A stretch of DNA of 59,801 nucleotides from the NCBI GenBank assembly GCA_027486585.1, contig JAIXOU010000043.1, positions 1 through 59,801 of the forward strand, in the 5' to 3' direction. Origin of the DNA: Verrucomicrobiaceae bacterium. GTDB taxonomy: Bacteria > Verrucomicrobiota > Verrucomicrobiia > Verrucomicrobiales > Verrucomicrobiaceae. Within the stretch, counting starts at the first letter, position 1. Every line of letters begins with the position of its first letter. Position numbers and translations under genes: made by a program. This document shows positions 18,115 through 27,165 of this stretch, one piece after another. The notes under the pieces are model-generated. The model was given only the letters and a program-made list of their open reading frames with translations. It was not told the origin of the DNA and ran no database searches.

Positions 18115-21100
18115 TCACTTATTCAGCACTTCATCGAGATTCATGAGCTGATTGCAAAGCATTGTCCAGGCAGCGAGTTCGGGCTTGGATAGCTTATCAT
18201 CGACTTTAGACTCGCCCACTTTGAGCAACTCTTCAGCCTCAGCCGGATTAGCACTGTAGTGGGCGCGCAGGTCATTGAGACTCACCTGAATGATTGCCAT
18301 CTCATTGGCTTTGGGCGAACGGCAAAGCAGGCGTTCAGCTAGGGCTGAAGCTTTGGCTGTGTCGTCGCCAGGCACTGTGCCGAGGGTTCTCTGGGCAAGG
18401 TTTCGGGCAGCCTCGATAAACTGCGGGTCATTCATCGTCACCAAGGCTTGGAGAGGCGTGTTGGTTCGGTCGCGGCGGACACAGCTCACTTCACGGCTTG
18501 GCGCATTAAAGATGTCCAAGCTTGCAGGTGGAGCCATTCGCTTCCAAAAGTTGTAAAGAGTGCGGCGGTAAAGGTTTTCACCTTTGTCTTGCGTGTATTT
18601 TTCCGTTCCCATGCCCACCACTTCCCAGACATTCTCTGGCTGGTAAGGCATTGTACCAGGACCGCCCATGGTTGGTGAAAGCGTGTTGCTGGCAGCTAGG
18701 GCATAGTCACGGATCATTTCGGCATCCATGCGGAAACGGGGACCACGACTAAGGAGCGAATTGTCCCGATCTTTTTCCGTTTTTTCAGGCGTGATGATCG
18801 CAGCCTGACGATAGGTGGCTGAGGTAACGAGCATTTTAAACAATCGCTTCACGTCCCAACCGCTTTCACGGAACTCGACCGCCAACCAGTCGAGTAATTC
18901 TGGGTGCGTGGGTGCGGATCCCATGATGCCAAAGTCTTCGCTGGTCTTCACGAGTCCGCTGCCAAATAGCTCCTGCCAAAAGCGATTCACGGTGACTCGC
19001 GCGCTCAATGGATTTTCAGCGCTGACCAGCCACTGAGCTAGGCCAAGGCGATTCTTCGGCGCACCGTCGGGCAATTTCCCAAGGGCTACAGGCACAGCGG
19101 CATCCACGGCTTCTCCTACCTTATCGTATTGGCCACGCATGAGGATGTTGGCCATTGGCATAGTATCCTTTTTCTCCTCTTGGATATGGGTGATCGGACT
19201 GCGTGTCTCAATCGCCTTCTTCTCAGTTTCAAGTTTAGTATTCAGCCCATCAGCCGCCTGATAACCCGCGTGGCGAGTCACGAGGTAGTGCTCAAAGAGC
19301 GCTTCTTTTTGTTTCGGGCCGCGTTTGCTGGAGGCCAGCATTTCGCGCAATGGCCCTACTTTCGAAAGGGTCATTACTTCAGCAGGTGCCAGCATCCGAT
19401 CATAAATGCGCACGTCTTGTACGCTGCCGTCATGAAAGACTTGTACATGGCTGCGCTGGCCGATTCGAGTTGGCGTTGTCGTCTTGATGCTGCCCTTGAG
19501 ACCATTCGTTTCATACTTCAGCTCCTGCTCTTTGCCATCGATAAAGATCTTTACGCCTTGAGCCTTTCCGCTGCCATTATACGTCACAAAAACATGCTGC
19601 CAGACTCCGGGGCGCACACTCGGTTTTTTAGTGCTTACTTTCAGCGCGTCATCTGGCCAGGTGCTGACGATATGGACCGCAAAGCTACGATCCGCTTGCC
19701 AGAGATCCCAGCCGCGATATTGACCTTTTTCATCCATACGAGCTAGGATGCCGCCATTGACCCCGAGTTTGCCGGCGCGAACCCAGGCACCATAGCTGAA
19801 GGATTGGTTCTTTTCGAAGTCGCCCACATCACCGATTTCAAAAGTGCCACCTGGCTTCATCATTGGTGCTGGGCCGATTTTCCCATCGGGCTTCCAGGAC
19901 ACTTCACCCGTCGCTTTAAAGGTCTTTGTGGCACCACAAATGCCAGTCACTTCACTGCCGACACCCTCGTTGAGTGGTATGTGGGCGACCAAGCCTTTAG
20001 CTGGCAGGTCTTTATCCAAGTCGGCAGGCTTCGCCGAAGTCAGCCATTGATCAAACTCTGGGGCTGCCAGTTTGCGATTCTCACCCATCTTGGTCTTTGC
20101 AGCTGCGATCTCAGTCGGCAGAGCTTGCCAACGGGGTCGATCTTTGTCCGTTGGTATGACCAAGACAGGTCCCAGGCCATCCTTCACATTGCCATCTTTT
20201 GGCTTCTGTGTAGTGTTTCGGAAGAAAGCAGCCAATGAGTAATAATCGCGCTGTGTGATGGGATCAAATTTGTGATCGTGACACTGAGAACAATTGGTCG
20301 TGAGTCCCATGTAAACCCAGCCAAGCGTCTGAACACGGTCATTGGCATAGTTGGCCAGATTTTCTTCATCAATGGTGCCACCTTCATTTGTCGTCGTGTT
20401 GCAGCGCTGGAATCCCGTCGCGATGAGTTGGTCTTCGGTCGGTTTTGGCAGAAGGTCCCCAGCGATTTGCTCCATGGTGAACTGATCAAAGGGTTGATTG
20501 CGATTAAACGCCTTCACAGCCCAGTCTCGGTAAGGCCAGATCGCACGCTCCTTATCAAAATGCAGACCATGTGTGTCAGCATAGCGGGCAGCATCCAGCC
20601 AATAGCGCGCACGATGTTCGCCATAGGCGGGCTTTTTCAGCAGTTCGTCCACCAACTCATTGTAAACCACATCTGGTAATTTCCCTGCGACGGCTTTTCC
20701 TGCATAAAGCTTGAGCATCTCCGGTGAAGGTGGCAATCCAGTTAAGTCTAAGGTGACGCGACGAATGAGAGCATGTGCCTCGGTCTCCGGAGCCGGAGTC
20801 AACTGATGTTCCTCAAGTTTGGACAGCACAAATTGATCCACGGGCGTCTTCACCCAAGCCGTCGATTTGACGACCGGCAAAGGCGAGCGCTCTGGCTTGA
20901 TCAGCGACCAATGAGGCTGCCAGGGTGCGCCTTCAGCAATCCAAGCTTTAACCATTGCAATCTGGGCTGGTTTGAGCGTTTTGTGCGACTCTGGTGGCGG
21001 CATGATTTCCTCCTCATCAGTGGAAATTAAGCGCTGATAAAGCGGGCTATCCTCAGGCTTCCCCTTCAGGACGGTCGGTTGTTCGCCTTCTTTGGCGGTA

Positions 21101-21294
21101 AAAAAACCGGCCTCGGTGTCTAATCGTAGGCCCGCCTTCCGGGTGCCTGGGTCAGGACCATGACAATGGAAGCAAGCCTCTGCCAAAATCGGACGAATGT
21201 CCTGATTAAAGGCGACACGACCATTGCTAGCCCCGAAGAGACTGCTCTGGGCTGTGATCAAACATAATATGACTTGGATGCGTATGATTGTCAT
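18115..21294 (-). CDS. PSD1-family exported protein: cytochrome-c-like, DUF1549, LamG and DUF1553 domains
   Basis: This 1059-aa protein has a signal peptide (cleaved near residue 22). Its planctomycete cytochrome c domain has CFHCH at 41-45, and DUF1549 has CSQCHDHKFDP near 333. A LamG domain (about 430-640) is inserted between DUF1549 and DUF1553, and the DUF1553 domain (about 735-1000) has VTVNRFWQELFGSGLV and DRTNTPLQALVTMNDP. The first PSD1 protein in the window instead carries its LamG at the C-terminus, so the two have different architectures. It likely acts in the periplasm with the DUF1501 partner; the reaction is unknown. Confidence 0.92.
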   Translation of the reverse strand: MTIIRIQVILCLITAQSSLFGASNGRVAFNQDIRPILAEACFHCHGPDPGTRKAGLRLDTEAGFFTAKEGEQPTVLKGKPEDSPLYQRLISTDEEEIMPPPESHKTLKPAQIAMVKAWIAEGAPWQPHWSLIKPERSPLPVVKSTAWVKTPVDQFVLSKLEEHQLTPAPETEAHALIRRVTLDLTGLPPSPEMLKLYAGKAVAGKLPDVVYNELVDELLKKPAYGEHRARYWLDAARYADTHGLHFDKERAIWPYRDWAVKAFNRNQPFDQFTMEQIAGDLLPKPTEDQLIATGFQRCNTTTNEGGTIDEENLANYANDRVQTLGWVYMGLTTNCSQCHDHKFDPITQRDYYSLAAFFRNTTQKPKDGNVKDGLGPVLVIPTDKDRPRWQALPTEIAAAKTKMGENRKLAAPEFDQWLTSAKPADLDKDLPAKGLVAHIPLNEGVGSEVTGICGATKTFKATGEVSWKPDGKIGPAPMMKPGGTFEIGDVGDFEKNQSFSYGAWVRAGKLGVNGGILARMDEKGQYRGWDLWQADRSFAVHIVSTWPDDALKVSTKKPSVRPGVWQHVFVTYNGSGKAQGVKIFIDGKEQELKYETNGLKGSIKTTTPTRIGQRSHVQVFHDGSVQDVRIYDRMLAPAEVMTLSKVGPLREMLASSKRGPKQKEALFEHYLVTRHAGYQAADGLNTKLETEKKAIETRSPITHIQEEKKDTMPMANILMRGQYDKVGEAVDAAVPVALGKLPDGAPKNRLGLAQWLVSAENPLSARVTVNRFWQELFGSGLVKTSEDFGIMGSAPTHPELLDWLAVEFRESGWDVKRLFKMLVTSATYRQAAIITPEKTEKDRDNSLLSRGPRFRMDAEMIRDYALAASNTLSPTMGGPGTMPYQPENVWEVVGMGTEKYTQDKGENLYRRTLYNFWKRMAPPASLDIFNAPSREVSCVRRDRTNTPLQALVTMNDPQFIEAARNLAQRTLGTVPGDDTAKASALAERLLCRSPKANEMAIIQVSLNDLRAHYSANPAEAEELLKVGESKVDDKLSKPELAAWTMLCNQLMNLDEVLNK

Positions 21295-21322
21295 CGGTTC
21301 ATGATACGGTGTCAGATGAAGA

Positions 21323-21331
21323 TTTATACCA
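21323..21331 (-). promoter_or_regulatory. Extended -10 promoter of the PSD1/DUF1501 pair
   Basis: Read on the minus strand, TGGTATAAA gives an extended -10 element (TGN followed by TATAAA) about 29 bp upstream of the ATG at 21294. No good -35 is visible, as expected for extended -10 promoters. The remainder of the 241-bp spacer up to the secretin operon holds a lone TTGACA at 21374-21379 on the plus strand, without a well-spaced -10. Confidence 0.35.
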
Positions 21332-21535
21332 AATACCCCGATAAAGCATGATTCATCATTGGCAGTGTCGAAATTGACATAAATCTATCCATGCGGCCCT
21401 AGGCTAAAATGATTCATAGAAGTCTCACTTGAAGATTTTTTTAACATCATTGAACCGCTGTCTCAACAACGCTGTCTCCTGCCTTGCGCTTTATTTATCT
21501 CTCTTTAGTATCGCAGCCCCTTCTCTGCCAATTTA

Positions 21536-22780
21536 ATGAAAAAACCTGACGAAATCATGCTCATCCCTCACGAAGAGGGTTTTCGTGCATGGAGAACTAA
21601 AGCGGGGCTAACCACCGCTGGAGAAACTGAGACCAAGACCTGGCGAGGCGCAGAGTGGATTGCCTTACCTGCCCGCTGTGTCGTCAGTGTTCCCATGCGC
21701 TTTCAGGGAGTGGATGCCTCACGTCGAGAGTCAGCTGCTCAATTGGAGTTAGAGGCCGCAGGCTTAGGTGCAGAGACCTCCGAGACATTTAATTACGAAC
21801 TGCACACCCTAGGCTCTGATGAGCGTGACCAGCGCACCAGTACCTACATTCAGGTGTCCCCACTTCCCGCCAACATTGTCGAAAATGGTGATGATGCGCG
21901 TTATGCACCCTCTGTTGCCTTTCACAAGCTAACACCGGGTGAGCTGCTGATCTGGCGTGAGGACGGTGCTTTTGTCATCGCTATTGCCCATGAAAGTGGT
22001 GAGCCGATGCATTCACAGGCACTTGCTGCACGTTGCCTTGATGCCGATGCGGCAGCAGAAATACGCTGCATTTTAGCCTCGCTTGAACTGTCCAGTTTGA
22101 ACCCTGATATCCATGCTTTAGCGTTGGTTACGGGCAGCATTCCAGATGACCTCATCCCTGAAGATTTTGCTCAGGCGCTGGACCTTCCGATCATTATCAA
22201 GGACTTATCTGTCCCTGCAGCTCCAGCCCATGCCACACGTCTCGTTCCAGCCAGTGTCGTGAGACTCCGCCTCGAGCGTCAGCAGCGTCGCATGATGATG
22301 CTCGGGGCGCTTGCGTTTGCCTTTGTTCTTGTTGCCGCTCTCAGCGCGTTTGCTATCAGAGTCTGGGTTCGTGAGCGTAGTATTACGAGTGAAGATGTTC
22401 GTTTAGCTGAACTTGAGCCAGAGCTCTTGACGATTCGTGACGCCAAGGCAGCCTGGGAAGATTTACTTCCAACCCTGACACCTGACACTTATCCAGTAGA
22501 AAGCATCTATCAGTTGGTGCTGTTGCTGCCGCCTGAAGGGATTCGCGTCACACGTCTCGAGATCAAACAGGATGGTTTGATTATTGATGGGGAGGCTTCT
22601 TCTCTTGGGCATGGCATTGAGTTTCGTGATAAAGTCATGTCATCACCTGCCTTCAAACGCTGGACTTGGGAAATACCACAGCCAACTAGCCTGCCTGATG
22701 GTCGCGCCACCTTCCGGGCAGAGGCTAGGCCCCTAGAAAGTGAAGCCGCTGAAACCACGGAAGGAGATGCCCAGCCATGA
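21536..22780 (+). CDS. GspL/PilM-PilN-like assembly platform protein
   Basis: This 414-aa protein has a cytosolic N-terminal half (about 1-250) with PilM/GspL-like strands. A single transmembrane helix follows (about 253-276, MMMLGALAFAFVLVAALSAF). The periplasmic region has the PilN/GspL helix-plus-ferredoxin-like pattern (YQLVLLLPPEGIRVTRLEI). It resembles GspL, or a PilM-PilN fusion, which holds the assembly ATPase at the inner membrane in type II secretion and type IV pilus systems. It opens a five-gene operon where every gene overlaps the next by four bases. The identity rests on topology and gene order more than on sequence motifs. Confidence 0.7.
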   Translation: MKKPDEIMLIPHEEGFRAWRTKAGLTTAGETETKTWRGAEWIALPARCVVSVPMRFQGVDASRRESAAQLELEAAGLGAETSETFNYELHTLGSDERDQRTSTYIQVSPLPANIVENGDDARYAPSVAFHKLTPGELLIWREDGAFVIAIAHESGEPMHSQALAARCLDADAAAEIRCILASLELSSLNPDIHALALVTGSIPDDLIPEDFAQALDLPIIIKDLSVPAAPAHATRLVPASVVRLRLERQQRRMMMLGALAFAFVLVAALSAFAIRVWVRERSITSEDVRLAELEPELLTIRDAKAAWEDLLPTLTPDTYPVESIYQLVLLLPPEGIRVTRLEIKQDGLIIDGEASSLGHGIEFRDKVMSSPAFKRWTWEIPQPTSLPDGRATFRAEARPLESEAAETTEGDAQP

Positions 22781-23301
22781 CCGCTAACGAACAACGTCTA
22801 GCCTTGGGACTCGGACTCGTCCTCATTGGTGGCATCGCCTTCATTGGCCTGACCAAACTTAAATCCTGGAAAAGCCGAGTCGATACTCACGCCATGGAAA
22901 TGGAAAGTCGCCGTGCCGAAGCAGACGAGTTACTTTCCCAACAGGATTTTTGGAATCAGCGTTCTACTTGGCTTATCGAAAAGCAGCCCCTCTACACCAA
23001 AGCAGGTGAAGCCTCTACCAGCATCCTCAATTTGGTCGATGAATTAGCCGCCAAAAATGGTGTCAAAATCACGCAGAAGCAGCTTACCGAAGCAAGCGAG
23101 CGGGTTGGTCTAACCTCAGCCAATGTGACTCTTGAAGTCCGCGGAGAAATGAAACCCGTGCTTACCTGGCTCTATGAATTGCAACAGCCTGGAAACTTCA
23201 TTGGCATCCCCGCCATGACAGTGACGCCCAATGAAGAAGACACTGCGGAAGTAATCGTGAACATGAACGTGCAAAAATGGTTCAGACTACCACCGTCATG
23301 A
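22777..23301 (+). CDS. GspM/PilO-like inner-membrane protein
   Basis: This 174-aa protein has one N-terminal transmembrane helix (residues 8-26) and a coiled coil to about residue 70. The small ferredoxin-like C-terminal domain (VTLEVRGEMKPVLTWLYELQ) is typical of PilO/GspM. Such proteins dimerise with PilN/GspL and couple the inner-membrane platform to the secretin. Overlaps of four bases with both neighbours (ATGA) support translational coupling. Moderately sure; the family is poorly conserved. Confidence 0.7.
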   Translation: MTANEQRLALGLGLVLIGGIAFIGLTKLKSWKSRVDTHAMEMESRRAEADELLSQQDFWNQRSTWLIEKQPLYTKAGEASTSILNLVDELAAKNGVKITQKQLTEASERVGLTSANVTLEVRGEMKPVLTWLYELQQPGNFIGIPAMTVTPNEEDTAEVIVNMNVQKWFRLPPS

Positions 23302-23690
23302 AGACTATCGTTTACAGCTTCCTCTTTTTTGCGATTGGCCTGGGTTCACTCACAGCTGAAGATTCCACTGCAATACCGAAACCACACGATGCAGAGCGCT
23401 ACCAGGAGTCCTGGCAGGTGAACCCATTTGCATCTAAGATCGACTACAGTTCATCAGCACCACCAAGTTGGTCGCAAAACTGGTCACTTTCTGGAATGTT
23501 CAACAACAACGGCAGTATCCGAGTGACCCTCAAAAACAATCTCACGGGTCAAGTGCGATATGTTAGCAGCAAAAGTAACGCAGGTGATGAATTCAAACTC
23601 ATCAAAGCTGACTTCAATCGGAATCGAGAGAAAGCTTCAGTCGTCATCACCCGAAGGAACGAAGAAGCAGAACTGAAGTATCAACCATGA
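23298..23690 (+). CDS. PilP/GspC-HR-like periplasmic protein, copy 1
   Basis: The ATG at 23298 is chosen because it overlaps the upstream stop and starts a clean signal peptide (to about residue 20), giving 130 aa. The mature protein has WQVNPF, then WSLSGMFNNNGSIRVTL, GDEFKLIKADF and EEAELKY. This order (N/D-PF, a beta strand with G-G, a GD turn, a terminal L-Y strand) resembles the HR domain of GspC and PilP, which links the platform to the secretin. It has no membrane helix. The next gene is a diverged copy. The assignment is inference from pattern and operon position. Confidence 0.55.
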   Translation: MKTIVYSFLFFAIGLGSLTAEDSTAIPKPHDAERYQESWQVNPFASKIDYSSSAPPSWSQNWSLSGMFNNNGSIRVTLKNNLTGQVRYVSSKSNAGDEFKLIKADFNRNREKASVVITRRNEEAELKYQP

Positions 23691-24547
23691 GATCGCTCCT
23701 TTACCTAGCTGCCATTTTATTGATTGGCCCTAATCTTCTCCAAGCGCAGGACGCTGAGCCTGCTGCAGATGCCCCACCAGAAGCTCCTGCTACGACGGAA
23801 GAAACGACTGCTGATCAACCAGCAGAACCCTCTGCCGAGGTTGTAAATCCCACTGAAACGGAAGCCGTGATTCCAACGGCTTTTGATATCTCACGATATC
23901 AGAGCACCTGGGATAAAAATCCTTTCTTGCTGAAAACAGCCCCCGTCGTTCAGACGCAGGTTCAGTGGAGCCAAGACTGGGCGCTAGCGGGCATGTTCAA
24001 CCACAAGGGAAAGATCCGCATCAGCATCAAGAATAAGCAGACCAACGAGTTTAAGCAGATCAGTAGCGACAGCAAGCCGGACGCCGAGTTCCGCCTAGTG
24101 AAAGCTAACTTTCATCGCAATCGCAATGAAGCCTCAGCCGTGATCGCAAAAGGCACGGAGGAAGCTGAACTTAAATATGACGAAGCCGCAGGTGGTCAGC
24201 CGGTGACGATCAACAACACCATGCGAGCAACTACGCCGCAGGGGCAGCCGCAGGGGCAGCCGCAGGGCGGTGTGCCTGGAATGCCAGGAGCTCAACGTAC
24301 AGGGGTAGTCACAGGCCAGCAACCCCTGACAAAGCCCTTAGCTCCCAACGCCAACGGACGCGTCTTTAATGCCCCTGGCCTACCTGGAGGTGTAGCATCC
24401 CAGCCGGGACAAATCGGAGGACAGCCAAATATCAATATGCCACAAGGCGTCATTGGAACTCAATCCGGGGCTCCTGGGGTAGCTCCACCAGCCATCTCTC
24501 GCCGCCGACAATTGATCCCAGCACCGGTGATACCTGCCCAACCATGA
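23687..24547 (+). CDS. PilP/GspC-HR-like periplasmic protein, copy 2, with Pro/Gln-rich tail
   Basis: This 286-aa protein has a signal peptide (to about residue 20) and an acidic Ala/Pro/Glu-rich spacer to about residue 65. A domain clearly homologous to the preceding gene follows (WDKNPF, WALAGMFNHKGKIRISI, AEFRLVKANF, EEAELKY). After that comes a roughly 110-residue Pro/Gly/Gln-rich tail that includes a small QGQPQGQPQG repeat. Tandem duplication produced the pair; the tail was acquired or lost in one copy. The low-complexity arms could span the periplasm or bind peptidoglycan. It overlaps the secretin gene by four bases. Confidence 0.6.
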   Translation: MRSLLYLAAILLIGPNLLQAQDAEPAADAPPEAPATTEETTADQPAEPSAEVVNPTETEAVIPTAFDISRYQSTWDKNPFLLKTAPVVQTQVQWSQDWALAGMFNHKGKIRISIKNKQTNEFKQISSDSKPDAEFRLVKANFHRNRNEASAVIAKGTEEAELKYDEAAGGQPVTINNTMRATTPQGQPQGQPQGGVPGMPGAQRTGVVTGQQPLTKPLAPNANGRVFNAPGLPGGVASQPGQIGGQPNINMPQGVIGTQSGAPGVAPPAISRRRQLIPAPVIPAQP

Positions 24548-27144
24548 TTTCCAGCAAGCAACCTTCTTTCTTTCCCTTCATGTTCCGCATCGCACGCAAT
24601 ACCTTTATCGCCCTTTGCTTTCTGGCATTTTCCGTTCAGGCTCAAATCCCGCCACAGCCAGGGGCTAATCCAAACACAATCCCTCCCCAAGCTACTGGGC
24701 GCCCTTTCAATCGTCCGAATGCAGGCAACCCGAGTGGCTTGCCACCTGGAGCTGTAGGCAGGCCAGGAGTAGCCCCAGGTGCCCCTGGAACTGGCGCACT
24801 TGGCGACCCAAAACCAGCCATCAAACCCGAAGATGCCATCAAAGAAGATGGTGGAGTCGAACTTCAATTTCCGAATACACCACTTTCCCAGATCCTTTTA
24901 GTTTATGAAGACCTCACAGGTTTAAAAATCATTCGTGATGCCAATGTTGAACAGGCCACTGTCTCCATTGAGACCACAGGCGAACTGCCAAAAGAAAAGG
25001 CCATCATGTTCATCGAAAAAAGTCTTCTTTTGAATGGCTATGCCTTCGTGCCCTCCGGTGACGGCATGGTTAAAATTTTGGCTTTCGATGCAAAGAAGCC
25101 ACAAACCGAAGGCGCGCCATTTTTTGAATCGGCGATGGACCTACCGTTGACCGATCAAGTGGTTAATTTCGTCGTCATTCTCAAGTATCTGAATGGTGAA
25201 GACGCCATCAAAGCCATCGATCAAGTTATCCCTCGTCACAGCTATGGCGTGATCACCGCAGTGCCGAATGCCAAGGCGCTGGTCGTCACTGAAAACAGCA
25301 ACACAGTCCGAGCAATCATCGCTCTACTTGAGAGGCTGGATACCAAACCAGCTGAGACAAAATCGAAGACTTTCCAAATCACTCGATCTGACGCCGAGGA
25401 CATCAAAAAGGCTCTGGATGAGATCCTCGGCACCGATGAAAAAAACGCCAATGGAGGAGGCCGCACGCCGAGCATTCCGCAGAATCAAGTCGGCTCCATC
25501 CCTGGTCAGCCGATCCAACCTCAAATGCCAACCAATCCAGGCATCAGTGTCAGCAATGGTGGTGGCTCAAGCACAGCTCAAGAGGTTCCACCCAAAATCA
25601 TTTCAATTGCCCGTAGAAACTGCCTTCTCGTCATCGCCAGTTCTGATACGATGGAGTACATCACGAAGCTGATCGAAGAGCTCGATGCGGCCTCTGAGCT
25701 CCGCAACTTTATTTCCCGTCCTTTGATTTACCTAGATGTGACATCAGCCATGAGCATCATCAGTGACGCTATCTCCAGAACCGAAGGTGGTGAGGGCGGT
25801 GAAGGCGGTGGAGCTAATGCGACATCCAACCCGAATGGTCAAAATCAAACCCAAAACAACGGGCGTAATAACCAGGGCAATAGTGGCGGCCTCTTTGGCA
25901 ATAACAACACCAATGGTAGCGGTTTTGGCAATAACGGCAGCGGGCTTGGTGGAGGGCTCGGTGGAAGTGGTGGTGGCGGCTTTGGTGGTGGTGGCGGCGG
26001 TAATCTACAACCCCTTCGCCAAAACAACGGTCCGACCTCCATGGTGGTAGGAAAAACCCTTCTCATCTCAGATCCGACCGCAAACTCCATCTTCGCGTCG
26101 GGGCCACCGGAGCATCTACGCATTCTCAACGAAATCATGGACGAACTGGACCGCCGGCCACAGCAGATTCTTATTTCTGCAGTGATTGGGGATTATAGTC
26201 TGGGAAACAATACCGGCTTCTCTATCGAGACAGCTCTCCGTGGTCGTGATGGGCGCAGTAAAGGTATCTTTGGACAGGTAGGAGCAAGCAATGGCCCGCC
26301 ATCTATTAGCACCACTGCTGGCACGACGACCACCACTAGCAATCCCGACGCACGCAGTGCAGTTAGCGCGGCCACAGCGTTCGCCACAGGCAACGCGCTC
26401 AACTTTTATGGCGGAATCGGCGCAGGCATTGATGTCATTGTCAATACACTCAATACCAACACTGATTTCAAGGTCATTTCTAGGCCGACACTCTTTACTT
26501 TGAACAACACAGCTGCCACGATCAGCAGCGGCTCATCCTTTCCCATCGCCAGCTCCACTCAAAGCAATTTCAATGGTGGAAACGCAGGCAACGGATTTCT
26601 CTCCAATGTTCAATATCAAGACATCGTTTTAAGCCTCAATATCATTCCATTGATCAATTCCGATGATGAGCTCACCCTGCAAATCTCCCAGCAGAACAGT
26701 GAACAGTCGGGCACTACATCGATCTCAGGAAACGACTACCCGACCCTGACAAAGCAAGAATTAAACACGACTGTCATTTGTAAAAATAACGGCACCGTGC
26801 TGTTAGGAGGCTTGATTCGTGAAGAAAAAGTCGTCAGCCATGCAGGCCTACCCTTCCTTTCCAAGATCCCAGTTTTACGACTCCTCAGTGGCTCACGTTC
26901 CAAAAACAATCGCCAAAGAGAGTTGGTTATCATGATTCAGCCGACTATCGTGAATGACGTCTCAGATATCCCGCCGAATGCTCAGTTCTCTCCAGGCACG
27001 AGTCCCTTTAGCGATGAAACGCGTGCGACCTTCAATTACGAGAGGACTCAAAAAGAACTCCTCAATGCACCCAAAGCTATTCCTCTGGATAAACCTTCCA
27101 TGTCAGCGCGAATTCGCGGAATGGTGGAGAAGCTCTTTTATTGA
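24544..27144 (+). CDS. GspD/PilQ-family outer-membrane secretin
   Basis: This 866-aa protein has a signal peptide ending near residue 34 and a Pro-rich spacer. N-domain repeats follow: N0-like with VELQFPNTPLSQILLVYEDL, N1-like with VVILKYLNGEDAIKAIDQVI, and a further copy with NSIFASGPPEHLRILNEIMD. A long Gly/Asn-rich insert covers about residues 414-495. The C-terminal secretin domain has VISRPTLFTLNNTAAT, QYQDIVLSLNIIPLI and the hallmark NGTVLLGGLIREE, then VLRLLSGSRSKNNRQRELVI. It forms the multimeric outer-membrane gate. No GspE, F or pseudopilin gene is within reach, so those must be encoded elsewhere or be absent. Confidence 0.93.
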   Translation: MISSKQPSFFPFMFRIARNTFIALCFLAFSVQAQIPPQPGANPNTIPPQATGRPFNRPNAGNPSGLPPGAVGRPGVAPGAPGTGALGDPKPAIKPEDAIKEDGGVELQFPNTPLSQILLVYEDLTGLKIIRDANVEQATVSIETTGELPKEKAIMFIEKSLLLNGYAFVPSGDGMVKILAFDAKKPQTEGAPFFESAMDLPLTDQVVNFVVILKYLNGEDAIKAIDQVIPRHSYGVITAVPNAKALVVTENSNTVRAIIALLERLDTKPAETKSKTFQITRSDAEDIKKALDEILGTDEKNANGGGRTPSIPQNQVGSIPGQPIQPQMPTNPGISVSNGGGSSTAQEVPPKIISIARRNCLLVIASSDTMEYITKLIEELDAASELRNFISRPLIYLDVTSAMSIISDAISRTEGGEGGEGGGANATSNPNGQNQTQNNGRNNQGNSGGLFGNNNTNGSGFGNNGSGLGGGLGGSGGGGFGGGGGGNLQPLRQNNGPTSMVVGKTLLISDPTANSIFASGPPEHLRILNEIMDELDRRPQQILISAVIGDYSLGNNTGFSIETALRGRDGRSKGIFGQVGASNGPPSISTTAGTTTTTSNPDARSAVSAATAFATGNALNFYGGIGAGIDVIVNTLNTNTDFKVISRPTLFTLNNTAATISSGSSFPIASSTQSNFNGGNAGNGFLSNVQYQDIVLSLNIIPLINSDDELTLQISQQNSEQSGTTSISGNDYPTLTKQELNTTVICKNNGTVLLGGLIREEKVVSHAGLPFLSKIPVLRLLSGSRSKNNRQRELVIMIQPTIVNDVSDIPPNAQFSPGTSPFSDETRATFNYERTQKELLNAPKAIPLDKPSMSARIRGMVEKLFY

Positions 27145-27165
27145 TCACACCAGTTAAGGCACAGC

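Noticed and set aside
21374..21379. TTGACA as a -35 box for the secretin operon
   Set aside because: No -10-like hexamer lies at 15-19 bp; the nearest (TAAAAT) is too far.
24232..24272. Short CAGGGGCAGCCG direct repeats considered as a CRISPR or VNTR locus
   Set aside because: The units are 12 bp, in frame, and encode the QGQP tail; there are no spacers, so it is coding low complexity.
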